Below, in pieces: positions 27,613 to 36,162 of a stretch of 64,000 nucleotides of DNA. Below the pieces are notes generated by a model that was given only the letters and a program-made list of their open reading frames with translations, ran no database searches and was not told where the DNA came from. The translations under genes were made by a program, and so were the position numbers. Each line of letters begins with the position of its first letter. Position 1 is the stretch's first letter. The DNA comes from Brevundimonas sp. (GTDB taxonomy: Bacteria; Pseudomonadota; Alphaproteobacteria; Caulobacterales; Caulobacteraceae), in contig NZ_JAQSDY010000009.1 in the NCBI RefSeq assembly GCF_029946145.1, positions 242,412-306,411 of the forward strand, given 5' to 3'.

Positions 27613-28128
27613 TTATCCCTTCAGCAACGCTTCCAGATGCGACAGCCAGCGGCGGCCGAGGCGCAGGGCCTCGCCGGGAGACCCGGTCAGGACCGGCAGG
27701 GTCGCGTCCCACAGGGCCAGTTCAAACTCGGGATGGCGAGCGTCGGCGAACAGCAGGCGCAGTGTGACCTGTTCGGCCTCGGGCGCCAGGACGTCCAGCG
27801 CCTTGCGCGCCTCGCCGCGGCGGACGCGGGCGACGACGTGGCCGTCGACGATGATTTCGCCGCCCTCGATCTCGTCAAAGGCGTAGACGAGGCCCGAGCC
27901 GCCCCGGTTCCACAGCACGGCCACCTGCGCCCCGTCGAAGTCCAGACCCGCGGCGCGGCCCTCGGCGGGCGACAGGGCCTCGGCCTCGGGCACGGCGCCC
28001 AGCGACTTGAGCAGGGCCCGCTTCATCCGGCGCACCGGCTCCATCCACCAGGCCAGCACCAGGGCGGCCGTGGTCAGCGCCGCCGCCGCCAGCGCCACGA
28101 GCAGGATGACCCGGAGCGCATCGGCCAC
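27613..28128 (-). CDS. hypothetical membrane-anchored protein, 171 aa
   Basis: Starts at GTG 28128 (VADALRVILLVALAAAALTT), giving one N-terminal transmembrane helix (about 5-28), a basic stop (MEPVRRMKRALLKSLG) and a soluble C-terminal domain with LDFDGAQVAVLWNRGGSGLVYAFDEIEGGEIIVDG in it and LRLLFADARHPEFELALWDATLP near the end. It should be anchored with the domain in the cytoplasm. I do not recognise the family. Repeat elements flank it on both sides. Confidence 0.65.
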   Translation of the reverse strand: MADALRVILLVALAAAALTTAALVLAWWMEPVRRMKRALLKSLGAVPEAEALSPAEGRAAGLDFDGAQVAVLWNRGGSGLVYAFDEIEGGEIIVDGHVVARVRRGEARKALDVLAPEAEQVTLRLLFADARHPEFELALWDATLPVLTGSPGEALRLGRRWLSHLEALLKG

Positions 28129-28133
28129 GGCTA

Positions 28134-28193
28134 GACCTCGATCGGCTGAGGGGGAACCGCTTCGCGGTTCCACTGATGCCGTGAATCGAGGTC
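28134..28193. repeat. nested palindromic element (GACCTCGAT family)
   Basis: Outer arms GACCTCGAT (28134-28142) and ATCGAGGTC (28185-28193) enclose an inner hairpin GGAACCGC-TTC-GCGGTTCC (28153-28171). It is intergenic, upstream of the 171-aa protein gene. Confidence 0.75.
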
Positions 28194-28210
28194 CAGCATC
28201 ATACCGGGAC

Positions 28211-28250
28211 GTGATCTCGTCCGAAAACCGCTCACACTTTTCGGGATCAC
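28211..28250. repeat. alphaproteobacterial-type CCGAAAA palindrome
   Basis: GTGATC (28211-28216) pairs with GATCAC (28245-28250), and CCGAAAA with TTTTCGG inside. The TCCGAAAACCG-ACTTTTCGG pattern resembles a widespread alphaproteobacterial intergenic palindrome. It ends just before the exonuclease III stop and could help terminate that transcript. Confidence 0.75.
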
Positions 28251-28253
28251 GCC

Positions 28254-29051
28254 CTAGTCCTCCAGTTCGATGACGACGGGGACGTGGTCGGAGGGCTTGT
28301 CCATGTCGCGGGCGTCGCGATGGGTCTCGATCCCGACGAAGCGATCCGCCGCCTGGGGCGACAGCAGGTGGAAGTCGATGCGGATGCCATGGTCGCGCTG
28401 CCAGGCCCCGGCCTGATAGTCCCAGAAGGTGAAGGTTCCCGGCGGCTGCTTCCCCAGTTCGCCCGCCTCGGACAGGCCGAGGTGGTTCAGGGCGCGGAAG
28501 GCGGCCCGGCTCTCGGGCTGGAACAGGGCGTCTGTGACCCAGGCCGAGGGATTCCTCGCGTCGTCGGGGGTCGGGATGACATTGTAGTCGCCACACAGGG
28601 TGAAGGCCTCTTCCTGCCGCAGCAGGTCCTTCGCATGGGCCTGAAGCCGGTCCATCCACGCCAGCTTGTAGGCGAATTTCTCCGTTCCGATCGGATTGCC
28701 GTTGGGCAGGTAGAGGCAGCCGATGCGCACGGGGCGCGGGGCCTCGATCACGGCTTCGATATAGCGGGCCTGTTCGAACTCGGCCTCGAAGCCCGAGGCG
28801 TCGACGCCGGGCAGGCCGCGCCGCACGTCGCTGAGCGGATATTTCGAGAGCAGGGCGACGCCGTTGTAGGTCTTCTGCCCGTTGGTCTCGACATTGTAAC
28901 CAAGGGATTCAAAGGCTTCGCGCGGGAATTTCTCGTCCAGGCATTTGATCTCCTGGAAGCCGACGACGTCAGGCCGGGCGGCCTCCAGCCAGGCGAGCAC
29001 CGTGGGCAGGCGGGCGTTGACCGAGTTCACGTTCCAGGTGGCGATGCGCAT
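28254..29051 (-). CDS. xthA: exodeoxyribonuclease III
   Basis: A 265-residue EEP-fold repair enzyme with AP endonuclease and 3'-5' exonuclease activity, which processes abasic sites produced by glycosylases such as those at 8950 and 14124. Motifs: MRIATWNVNSVNAR, VVGFQEIKCLDEKFP (catalytic Glu), TLCGDYNVIPT (Asp-Asn) and KPSDHVPVVIELE (catalytic Asp-His). The start at 29051 gives the canonical N-terminus. Confidence 0.96.
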   Translation of the reverse strand: MRIATWNVNSVNARLPTVLAWLEAARPDVVGFQEIKCLDEKFPREAFESLGYNVETNGQKTYNGVALLSKYPLSDVRRGLPGVDASGFEAEFEQARYIEAVIEAPRPVRIGCLYLPNGNPIGTEKFAYKLAWMDRLQAHAKDLLRQEEAFTLCGDYNVIPTPDDARNPSAWVTDALFQPESRAAFRALNHLGLSEAGELGKQPPGTFTFWDYQAGAWQRDHGIRIDFHLLSPQAADRFVGIETHRDARDMDKPSDHVPVVIELED

Positions 29052-29108
29052 GACGCCATGAGTACGGCGTGTCGGGCCGGTCTGTGAAGCCGGATCGTGC
29101 AAACGAAA

Positions 29109-29134
29109 ACGCCCCGGGGCGGACCCCGGGGCGT
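29109..29134 (-). terminator. intrinsic terminator
   Basis: An 11-bp stem ACGCCCCGGGG (29109-29119) with CCCCGGGGCGT (29124-29134), 4-nt loop. On the minus strand the stem is followed by a T-rich run (GTTTTCGTTT). It ends transcription of the Cys-rich repeat protein gene upstream of xthA. Confidence 0.85.
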
Positions 29135-29159
29135 CGTCGGCGTCAGGTCTGGCGCAGAC

Positions 29160-30131
29160 CTACTCTGCCGGAGCCGGTTCCGGGGCAACGGCCGGGGCCG
29201 GCGTCAGGGTGCAGCCGCCGCCGATGCGCTGGGCCGTGGCGCAGGGATAGACCTGCTGGGTCGCGCCCTCGGTGTTGACGCGGGCGATGAAGCCCTCGCC
29301 CTCGGCGGCGCATTTGGCCTCATAGAAGCGGCCGTTGGCGTTCTGGCCCATCAGACGGACCTGGGACACGTCGCAGGCCGAGGCTTCGGTGCCGGCCAGC
29401 TTGGGCTCGAAGCCGTCGGCCTGTTCCTGGGTGGTGGTGAACCGGCAGGTTCCGCCGACCGAGGCGACCTGCAGGCAATCCTGCAGTTTCCAGCCGGTAG
29501 CGACCTTTTCCAGCCAGTAGCCGTCGACGCCGGCGCAGCCGACCTCATAGACGATGTTGTTCTGGTCGCTCTTGCCGATGGCCACGGCCTCGTCGATCGT
29601 GCAGGCCGCGCCGGCCTCGCGGGCCCAGCCGCCGATCACGGCCAGGCCGTTCTGGTTGGCGGGCAGGGCGCACTGCTGGCCCACATCGGCGGCCGGGTCG
29701 CGCAGACGGGCGGTGTAGGCGGTGCCGGCCAGTTCGAGGCAGTCGAAGCTCTGGGGCGGGGTCGATGCGATCAGGATATAGCCCGGACCGGTGGCGCAGG
29801 CGGCTTCATAGATCTTCACCTGCTCGGCCGTGACGCCGGGTTGGCTGGCGCCGGTCACCTGACAGCCGAGGCCGGCGGCGGTCACCTGGGCCTGGGCCTC
29901 GGCCATGATCTGTTCGGGCGTCGGGGCCGCGGGGGCCGCCTGTCGCTGACTGCGGCGCGGCATCCGGCTGGCGGCCTCGCCACGCCTCGTCGGGGCCGTG
30001 TTAGGGTCTGTCAGGTTTCCCGGCGTGTCCGGCGAACGGGGCATCTCCTGTTGTGCAGCCGCAGGAGCGGCCTGGCCCATCAAGAGGGCGAAGGCCGTCC
30101 CGATGACGGCCAAGAGGTTTCTGTTCAACAT
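29160..30131 (-). CDS. exported protein with three Cys-containing repeats
   Basis: 323 residues. A signal peptide (MLNRNLLAVIGTAFALLMGQ, cleavage after AAPAAA) and a Pro/Arg/Gln-rich linker precede three modules of about 80 residues that share C-x-V/I, Y-E-x-x-C-A-x-x-x-G-Y/F and a closing C: VKIYEAACATGPGYILI, IVYEVGCAGVDGYWLEK and RFYEAKCAAEGEGFIAR. The paired cysteines suggest disulfide-stabilised repeats in the periplasm. The tail is a Pro/Ala/Glu run. I start at the ATG 30131; eight codons upstream is another in-frame start. Family not recognised. Confidence 0.75.
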   Translation of the reverse strand: MLNRNLLAVIGTAFALLMGQAAPAAAQQEMPRSPDTPGNLTDPNTAPTRRGEAASRMPRRSQRQAAPAAPTPEQIMAEAQAQVTAAGLGCQVTGASQPGVTAEQVKIYEAACATGPGYILIASTPPQSFDCLELAGTAYTARLRDPAADVGQQCALPANQNGLAVIGGWAREAGAACTIDEAVAIGKSDQNNIVYEVGCAGVDGYWLEKVATGWKLQDCLQVASVGGTCRFTTTQEQADGFEPKLAGTEASACDVSQVRLMGQNANGRFYEAKCAAEGEGFIARVNTEGATQQVYPCATAQRIGGGCTLTPAPAVAPEPAPAE

Positions 30132-30308
30132 TTCGAGCGGCTCCAGACCGGACAACTGATCGAGAAGCCTTGGCGTCGGCTGAAGGCAGGGTCAAGGCGG
30201 ACGTGTGACCTCTCTGGACGTTGTCGCCCGGATCGGCTTTAACTGGCTGAGTTGCGATTGGAGACGGACTTGGCGGACGGCGTCGCTCCCGGGGACAGGA
30301 TTTCGGCT

Positions 30309-31361
30309 GTGGGGGAAGAACGGGGCCTCAGCTATCCGTGCGGAGCCCCGCCCGAATTCGGCGAGGCCGTCGCGGTCGCGCCCGGCGTGCTGTGGATGCG
30401 GCTGTCGATGCCCATCGCCCTGAACCACATCAATGTCTATGCGGTCGAGGACGGCGAGGGCTGGGCCCTGATCGACACCGGGCTGAACATCCCGGATTCG
30501 CGCGAGCGCTGGGACGCCCTGCTGGCGGGCCCGCTCGGCGCCCGACCGGTGACGCGGGTGATCTGCACCCACATGCATCCTGACCACATCGGCCTGGCCG
30601 GCTGGCTGTGCGAGCGGTTCGGCGTCGGCCTGACCATGACGCGGCTTGAGTATGTGACAGGGCGAATGCTGCTGGCCGACACAGGTCAACCGGCGCCGGA
30701 AGCGGGGGCGATCCACTATCGCGCCGCCGGCTGGGACGAGGCGCAGGTGGAGACGTATCGCCGGGAGTATGGCCAGTTCGGGCGGGCCGTCTCGCCCCTG
30801 CCGTCGGGCTTTACACGAATGCGCGAGGGCGACCGGATCAACATCGGCGGACAGGACTGGTGCGTCGTGGTCGGCGAGGGCCATAGCCCCGAACACGCCT
30901 GCCTGTGGCGCGAGGCCGACGGGGTGGTGCTGGGCGGCGACCAGATCCTGCCCAGGATATCCTCCAATGTGTCGGTGTGGCCGACCGAGCCGGAGGCGGA
31001 CCCGCTGGGCGACTGGCTGGCCTCGCTGGAACGGATGAAGTCGGCCTTCCCGGACGATGTGCTGGTGTTGCCGTCGCACGGCGAGCCGTTCCGGGGCGCC
31101 CATACGCGGCTGGATGCGCTGATCCGGGGGCATATGACGGCGCTGAAGCGGCTGGAGAAGACGCTGCGGGAACCGAAACGGGCGGTGGATGTCTTCGGCG
31201 CCCTGTTCGCGCGGCCGGTCGGCGACGGCGTGCGGGGGATGGCCACCGGCGAGGCTATCGCCCATCTGAACTATCTGCTCCAACGCGGCCGGGTCAGCCG
31301 GACGCGGGACGCCGACGGCGTCGACTGGTGGACCATGATCGAACAGGGAGAGGCGGCTTGA
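30309..31361 (+). CDS. metallo-beta-lactamase fold hydrolase
   Basis: About 350 residues. The zinc-site motif is CTHMHPDHIGLAGWL (THxHxDH), followed by a VVVGEGHSPEHACLW block with a further His and the LGGDQILPRIS Asp region, so a binuclear metal centre is expected. The C-terminal third (HLNYLLQRGRVSRTRDADGV) is a winged-helix-like tail typical of LACTB2-type proteins. The start is uncertain: GTG 30309 has AGGA upstream and fits homologues; TTG 30252 would add 19 residues. It is co-directional and overlapping with the enoyl-CoA hydratase gene; substrate unknown. Confidence 0.85.
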   Translation: MGEERGLSYPCGAPPEFGEAVAVAPGVLWMRLSMPIALNHINVYAVEDGEGWALIDTGLNIPDSRERWDALLAGPLGARPVTRVICTHMHPDHIGLAGWLCERFGVGLTMTRLEYVTGRMLLADTGQPAPEAGAIHYRAAGWDEAQVETYRREYGQFGRAVSPLPSGFTRMREGDRINIGGQDWCVVVGEGHSPEHACLWREADGVVLGGDQILPRISSNVSVWPTEPEADPLGDWLASLERMKSAFPDDVLVLPSHGEPFRGAHTRLDALIRGHMTALKRLEKTLREPKRAVDVFGALFARPVGDGVRGMATGEAIAHLNYLLQRGRVSRTRDADGVDWWTMIEQGEAA

Positions 31362-32131
31362 CCGACCATATTCGCACCGGGCTCGAGGGCGGCGTCCTGA
31401 CGGTGACGTTGGCGCGCCCGGAGAAGAAGAACGCCATCACCCAGGCCATGTACGCGGCCCTGTCCGACGCCACCGAGCGCGCGCGCACGGACGACGCGGT
31501 CCGGGTTCTGCTGTTCCGCAGCGAGGGCGACAGCTTCTCGGCCGGCAACGACATCGCCGATTTCATCGCCATCGGATCGCAGACCGGCGAGCCGCTGGAC
31601 ATGTCGGTGTTCCGCTTCCTGAAGGCCCTGGCCGAGCTGGACAAGCCGGCGGTGGCGGCGGTGCGCGGGCGGGCGGTCGGCATCGGCCTGACGCTGCTGC
31701 TCCATTGCGACATGGTGGTGGTGGCCGAGGACGCCCTGCTGTCGGCGCCCTTCATCAATCTGGCCCTGGCGCCGGAAGCGGCCTCGTCGCTGCTTCTGCC
31801 GCAGGTGCTGGGGCATCAGCGGGCGTTCGAGATCTTCGCCCTCGGCGAGCCGATCGACGGCCGCACGGCCCTGGCGTGGGGCCTGGCCAACCGGGCGGTT
31901 CCGGCCGATCAGGTGGAGGCGACGGCGTTCGAGCTGGCCGGCAAGCTGGCGACGCGGGCCCCCAACTCGATCCGCAAGACCAAGGCGCTGATGCGGGACT
32001 CGGAACGCCTGTGGGCCCTGATGCAGCGCGAGGGCGAGGCCTTCGGCAGCCAGATGAAGAGCCCCGAGGCGATGGAGGCCTTCATGGCCTTCAGCCAGAA
32101 GCGCGCACCCGATTTTTCGAAAGCCGGTTGA
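31358..32131 (+). CDS. enoyl-CoA hydratase/isomerase family protein
   Basis: 257 residues of crotonase fold, starting TTG at 31358 and overlapping the MBL stop; GGGAGAGG lies 5-14 nt upstream. The oxyanion-hole stretch is SFSAGNDIADF and the second is VRGRAVGIGLTLLLHCDMVV. The two Glu residues of true hydratases (in GCELAMM and PEINLG of classical enzymes) are not present: T and F occupy those places. A Glu in LAPEAASSLLLPQVLG sits where enoyl-CoA isomerases carry theirs, so isomerase activity is more likely than hydration. Ends with AFMAFSQKRAPDFSKAG. Confidence 0.87.
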   Translation: MTDHIRTGLEGGVLTVTLARPEKKNAITQAMYAALSDATERARTDDAVRVLLFRSEGDSFSAGNDIADFIAIGSQTGEPLDMSVFRFLKALAELDKPAVAAVRGRAVGIGLTLLLHCDMVVVAEDALLSAPFINLALAPEAASSLLLPQVLGHQRAFEIFALGEPIDGRTALAWGLANRAVPADQVEATAFELAGKLATRAPNSIRKTKALMRDSERLWALMQREGEAFGSQMKSPEAMEAFMAFSQKRAPDFSKAG

Positions 32132-32165
32132 TTCGGCCGGGCGCGGGCTCTAGTTGCGCCGCCTG

Positions 32166-32663
32166 ATGTCCGACCCCCTGCCCAAGCCCGCGCCCCACGA
32201 TGCCCCTGTGCGCATCGAAGCCGAGACGCCCGCGGACGCCGCGGCGGTCGAGGCGCTGGTTCTGGCCGCCTTCGGGCCGGGCCGGTTCGCCAAGACGGCC
32301 GAACGGCTGCGGGAGCGCGCCGGTGTGGCCGCCGCCTTCGTGGCGCGCGACGAGGGACGGGTGATCGGATCGGTGCGTTTGTGGCGGATCACGGTCGGCG
32401 AGACGCCCGCCCTGTTCCTCGGCCCCATCGCGGTGGCCGCGGACAGCCGCAAGGCCGGGCTGGGCGCCGATCTGGTGCAGGCCTGCGTCGATCATGCCGC
32501 CAGCGCCGGGGCCGGAATCCTCCTGGTCGGCGACATGGGCTATTTCGAGCGGTTCGGCTTCTCCGTGGCGCCAGACGTACAGCTGCCGGGGCCCGTGGAC
32601 CGTGGCCGCGTGCTGTGGCGCGGCGAGAGTTCACCCACCGGGTTGGTCCGGCCCGTCGGATAG
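32166..32663 (+). CDS. GNAT family N-acetyltransferase
   Basis: 165 residues, with the acetyl-CoA loop region FLGPIAVAADSRKAGLGADLVQACV (R/Q-x-x-G-x-G/A-like) and ILLVGDMGYFERFGFSVAP near the C-terminus, matching the YhbS-type GNAT group. The first 15 residues are a variable leader. ATG 32166 was preferred over an upstream TTG. The acceptor substrate is unknown. It lies between the enoyl-CoA isomerase and the DUF1285 operon. Confidence 0.88.
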   Translation: MSDPLPKPAPHDAPVRIEAETPADAAAVEALVLAAFGPGRFAKTAERLRERAGVAAAFVARDEGRVIGSVRLWRITVGETPALFLGPIAVAADSRKAGLGADLVQACVDHAASAGAGILLVGDMGYFERFGFSVAPDVQLPGPVDRGRVLWRGESSPTGLVRPVG

Positions 32664-32705
32664 AAGGGGTTTGCCGACGCTGTCCTGACGCCTAAGTCTG
32701 GACCC

Positions 32706-33272
32706 ATGGCTTCCACCACCGACAGCAAGACCGGACTGGCCGCCGTCGCCGAAGCGGCGAAGCAGGCGCCGGGCCGGGGTCTGCCGCCCGTGCATCTGTG
32801 GCATCCGGCGCATTGCGGCGAGATCGACATCGTCATCCGCCGCGACGGGGTCTGGATGCACGAGGGGTCGCCGATCGGCCGGGCCGAGCTGGTGCGGCTG
32901 TTCTCGACGGTGCTGCGCAAGGACGATGACGGCTATGTGCTGGTCACCCCGGGCGAGAAGCTGGCGATCACGGTCGAGGATCTGCCGTTCCGGGCGGTCG
33001 CCGTGATCCGTCGTGGCGACGCCCTGGTCTTCACCACGGACGTCGGCGACGAGGCCGAGGCGGGACCGGAACACCCTATTCTGGTCGAGACAGACCCGGC
33101 GACCGGAGAACCCTCGCCGTCGGTGCGGGTGCGCGCCGATCTGTGGGCCCGGATCGCCCGGCCGGTCTTCTATGAACTGGTCGAGATGGCGGAGGTCGAG
33201 GACGGGCGGCTGACGGTGCGATCGAACGGCGCGGCCTTCGCCCTGGGCCCCGTCGGGGCGGGCGTGGAATGA
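32706..33272 (+). CDS. DUF1285 domain protein
   Basis: 188 residues. PPVHLWHPAHCGEIDIVIRRDGVWMHEGSPIGRAELVRLFSTVLR is the family core (a W-x-x-x-G-x-x-I/R-L-x-LFxxVLR pattern), then YVLVTPGEKLAITVEDLPF. The function is not established. It overlaps the CoA pyrophosphatase gene (stop/start share four bases), and that overlaps the CCA-transferase gene: a conserved alphaproteobacterial gene order, here a three-gene operon. Confidence 0.9.
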   Translation: MASTTDSKTGLAAVAEAAKQAPGRGLPPVHLWHPAHCGEIDIVIRRDGVWMHEGSPIGRAELVRLFSTVLRKDDDGYVLVTPGEKLAITVEDLPFRAVAVIRRGDALVFTTDVGDEAEAGPEHPILVETDPATGEPSPSVRVRADLWARIARPVFYELVEMAEVEDGRLTVRSNGAAFALGPVGAGVE

Positions 33273-33931
33273 GCCTGTCAACCTTGCGCGCGCGGCTTAT
33301 CGAGCGCCTGGAGCCGGCCTCGGGCTGGAGGCCGGACAGCGCGGCGACGCGCTCGGACTTCGACCTGAACCCCGGCGCCCTGCGGCCCGAGCGGACGCTG
33401 CGACCCGCCGCGGTGCTGATACCGGTCATCGCCGGATCCGAGGGGGCGACGGTGCTGATGACGCGCCGCGCCGACAGTCTGGCCAGCCACACCGGCCAGA
33501 TCGCCTTCCCGGGCGGACGGCTGGATCCGGGCGAGACCGCCGTTGAAGCCGCGTTGCGCGAGGCGATGGAAGAGGTGGCGCTGGATCCTGCGCTGGTGGA
33601 GGTTCTGGGGGTGGGCGACGCCTATGAAACCGGCACCGGCTTTCTGGTCACCCCGGTCGTCGGGTGGCTGACCCGATCGCCCCGGACCACGCCCGCCCTG
33701 GCCGAGGTGGCCGAGGTGTTCCAGGTCCCGTGGGATTTCCTGATGGACATCGCCAACCACCGCCAGGATTCGTACGAGCGGGACGGCCAGCCGCCACGCT
33801 TTTTCTGGGCCATGCCCTGGGGCGAGCGCTACATCTGGGGCGTCACCGCCGGGATCATCCGCGCCCTGCACGCCCGGCTGTATGACGACGAGGCCGCGCC
33901 GGAAGCGGCGGCGGCGGAGGATGCGGCATGA
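33269..33931 (+). CDS. CoA pyrophosphatase (Nudix hydrolase)
   Basis: 220 residues. TRRADSLASHTGQIAFPGGRLDPGETAVEAALREAMEEVAL combines the CoA-specific LTxR-x(3)-L-x-x-HxGQIxFPGG motif with the Nudix box. In the Nudix box the Gly before the last hydrophobic position is Ala (EEVALD). The family hydrolyses CoA to 4'-phosphopantetheine and 3',5'-ADP. ATG overlaps the DUF1285 stop, and its own stop overlaps the next start (ATGA). Confidence 0.95.
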   Translation: MSLSTLRARLIERLEPASGWRPDSAATRSDFDLNPGALRPERTLRPAAVLIPVIAGSEGATVLMTRRADSLASHTGQIAFPGGRLDPGETAVEAALREAMEEVALDPALVEVLGVGDAYETGTGFLVTPVVGWLTRSPRTTPALAEVAEVFQVPWDFLMDIANHRQDSYERDGQPPRFFWAMPWGERYIWGVTAGIIRALHARLYDDEAAPEAAAAEDAA

Positions 33932-35148
33932 CCCTTCGCCTGACCGACCAGCCGTGGCTGACAGCCTCGTCGACCCGGGCGGTGATGGCGGCGCTGGAGG
34001 CTGCAGGCGGCCCCGGCTGCGCGCGCTTCGTCGGCGGCTGCGTGCGCAACGCCCTGCTGGGGGTCCCGGTCGACGACATCGACATCGCCACGACGCTGAA
34101 GCCCGAAGAAACGGACAAGGCCATCCGCGCCGCCGGACTGAAGGCCGTGCCCACGGGCATGGCCCACGGCACGGTGACGGCGGTGACCGAGCGCACGCCG
34201 TTCGAGATCACCACCCTGCGCCGCGACGTCTCGACCGACGGCCGCAACGCCACCGTGGCCTTCACCGACGACTGGGCCGAGGACGCGGCGCGACGGGATT
34301 TCCGCCTCAACGCCCTCTATGCCGACGCCGGGGGCCATGTGTTCGATCCGACGAGGCAGGGCGTCGCGGATGTGGAGGCGGGCCGGATCGTCTTCGTCGG
34401 CGATGCGGAGACGCGGATCACCGAGGACTATCTGCGCATCCTGCGCTTCTTCCGCTTCTTCGCCTGGTACGGGCGAGGCGAGCCGGACGCGGTGGCCCTG
34501 GCCGCCTGCCGCCAACTGGCGCCGGGCATGAGCCGACTGTCCGCCGAGCGGGTGTCGAAGGAGCTGATGAAGCTGCTGGCCGCGCCCGATCCGCGCCCGG
34601 CCATGGCGGCGATGCAGACGGCGGGGGTGCTGGAACAGGTGCTGCCCGAGGCGACGTCATGGGCGCTGTTCACCGCCCTGGTCGAGCTGACCGACGATCC
34701 GGTCTTGAGGCTGATGGGCCTGCTGCCCGCCGATGTGGAGGTGGCGACGGCCGTATCGGCGCGCCTGAGACTGGCCAACGTCGTCCGCGACCGGTTGGTC
34801 CAGGCCGCGATCGCCTTGCCGTCGGTCGACCTGTCGATGAGCGACGCCGCCGCACGGGCGGCTGTCTATCGCCACGGCGCCCGGGCGGTCGTGGACGCCT
34901 TGCACCGGCTCCGGGCCGAGGTCCCCGACCGGGGCGACGACGCGCGCCGCCTGATCCGTCTGGCGCAGGACTGGACCCCGCCAGGCCTGCCCGTCGGAGG
35001 CCGTCAGATCGCCCGGCTGGGCGTCGCGCCGGGCCCCGAAACGGGCCGGTTGCTGAAGGCCTTCGAGGCCGGGTGGATCGCCGATGACTTTCCGGACGAC
35101 GGCCATGACGCCCGGCTGGCCGCCCTGATCACTCCGCCGCGAGGGTGA
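33928..35148 (+). CDS. CCA tRNA nucleotidyltransferase / poly(A) polymerase family
   Basis: 406 residues of class II polymerase-beta fold: FVGGCVRNALLGVPVDDIDIATTLKPEE holds the GG(D/N)-type loop and the DxD metal motif, FEITTLRRDVSTDGRNATVAFT follows, then RRDFRLNALYAD and DFRLNA/ITEDYLRILRFFRFFAWYG, the nucleotide-binding arm. It adds or repairs the 3'-CCA of tRNAs. Start overlaps the Nudix gene. It converges with the EEP gene, overlapping by 20 nt. Confidence 0.95.
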   Translation: MTLRLTDQPWLTASSTRAVMAALEAAGGPGCARFVGGCVRNALLGVPVDDIDIATTLKPEETDKAIRAAGLKAVPTGMAHGTVTAVTERTPFEITTLRRDVSTDGRNATVAFTDDWAEDAARRDFRLNALYADAGGHVFDPTRQGVADVEAGRIVFVGDAETRITEDYLRILRFFRFFAWYGRGEPDAVALAACRQLAPGMSRLSAERVSKELMKLLAAPDPRPAMAAMQTAGVLEQVLPEATSWALFTALVELTDDPVLRLMGLLPADVEVATAVSARLRLANVVRDRLVQAAIALPSVDLSMSDAAARAAVYRHGARAVVDALHRLRAEVPDRGDDARRLIRLAQDWTPPGLPVGGRQIARLGVAPGPETGRLLKAFEAGWIADDFPDDGHDARLAALITPPRG

Positions 35149-36124
35149 CTTCGGTCACGACCGGTCGGTGGTCCGAGCCGGTGGGCCGACCCAGACGGCG
35201 GCTGATGAAGACAAGGTCTGGCGAGCGCCAGACCTGATCGATGGTCACGCCGAACACCGAAGGAACAGCGCTGGGCCAGGTGCCGGGGAAGCCGGGAGCG
35301 GGATGCAGGCCGATATCGCGCCGGATCTGGCGGCCGATACGGGCGCTGGAGACGCTGTTGAAATCGCCGGCCACGACCACCGGGCCCGTCAGGTCCGAAA
35401 CCACGGCCTCGAGCGCCATGGTCTGGCTGATCTGGCCCCACTGCTCCTGGAACGGCCAGGGGCGGGTCAGGTGGACGCCCAGCACATTCAGAGGGCCCAG
35501 CGGCGTCCGGATCGTGGCTCCGACCGCGTGCAGCCCGTCCGGCCGATCCCGGATCACCGCCAGGGGCCAGCGCGAGGCGACCACCGACCGGGCCGCGCCG
35601 CTGGGACGGTCGATGCGCGGGCTGGCGATCCTGTAGGGATAGTCCGCCAGAACCTGGTCCAGCCGCGCCGCGGGGGCGTCTCCCACCTCGATCAGCACGA
35701 CCACATCGGCGTTGGCGGCGAGGAGCGAGAGCCTGATCCCGTCCACATCCGTGTTCAGGGCCTGCACGTTGGCGGAATAGATGCGCGCAACGGGAGCGCC
35801 CGGAAGGGGAGGGGCGGAGGCCGGAAACCATTGCGGGGCCACCGCCAGGGCGAGGGCGACGATCGCCGCCAGCCCGTGCAGGGTCGCCGCCCACATCCGG
35901 GCGCCGACGATGGCGGCCATCAGCAGGGCGGTCAGGATCAGGACCGGTGCGGTAAACTGGAGCAGGATGTCCACCCAGCGGTGGCCGACGCCCGACAGGG
36001 CCAGAAGACCCAGCAGCAGCGGCGCGGTCAGGGCCAGCTGAAACAGCGTTTCCACACGCCGTCGTCCCGCCCACAGACCTCTGAAGCGCGGTCCTTGCCT
36101 TTCAGGATGAACGGGGGTCGTCAT
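35129..36124 (-). CDS. membrane-anchored endonuclease/exonuclease/phosphatase family protein
   Basis: 331 residues. Three hydrophobic helices at about 27-105 (FQLALTAPLLLGLLALSGVG, TAPVLILTALLMAAIVGARM, LAAIVALALAVAP) precede an EEP domain: IYSANVQALNTDVDG, VVVLIEVGDAPAARL, VVVAGDFNSVSSARIGR and GSDHRPVVTEVTL give the metal and catalytic residues. This layout resembles the YafD-type group of periplasmic or membrane phosphodiesterases; the substrate is unknown. It overlaps the CCA gene tail to tail. Confidence 0.9.
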   Translation of the reverse strand: MTTPVHPERQGPRFRGLWAGRRRVETLFQLALTAPLLLGLLALSGVGHRWVDILLQFTAPVLILTALLMAAIVGARMWAATLHGLAAIVALALAVAPQWFPASAPPLPGAPVARIYSANVQALNTDVDGIRLSLLAANADVVVLIEVGDAPAARLDQVLADYPYRIASPRIDRPSGAARSVVASRWPLAVIRDRPDGLHAVGATIRTPLGPLNVLGVHLTRPWPFQEQWGQISQTMALEAVVSDLTGPVVVAGDFNSVSSARIGRQIRRDIGLHPAPGFPGTWPSAVPSVFGVTIDQVWRSPDLVFISRRLGRPTGSDHRPVVTEVTLAAE

Positions 36125-36162
36125 GGCGCGTTACGGTCTCGCTTAACTGGAGAGGGGCAGGC

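Noticed and set aside
20562..28250. CRISPR array
   Set aside because: Repeats are palindromic and in inverted pairs, without regular spacers.
20553..28260. Insertion sequence or transposase explaining the repeats
   Set aside because: No transposase gene, target-site duplication or IS end was found; the repeats are short palindromes.
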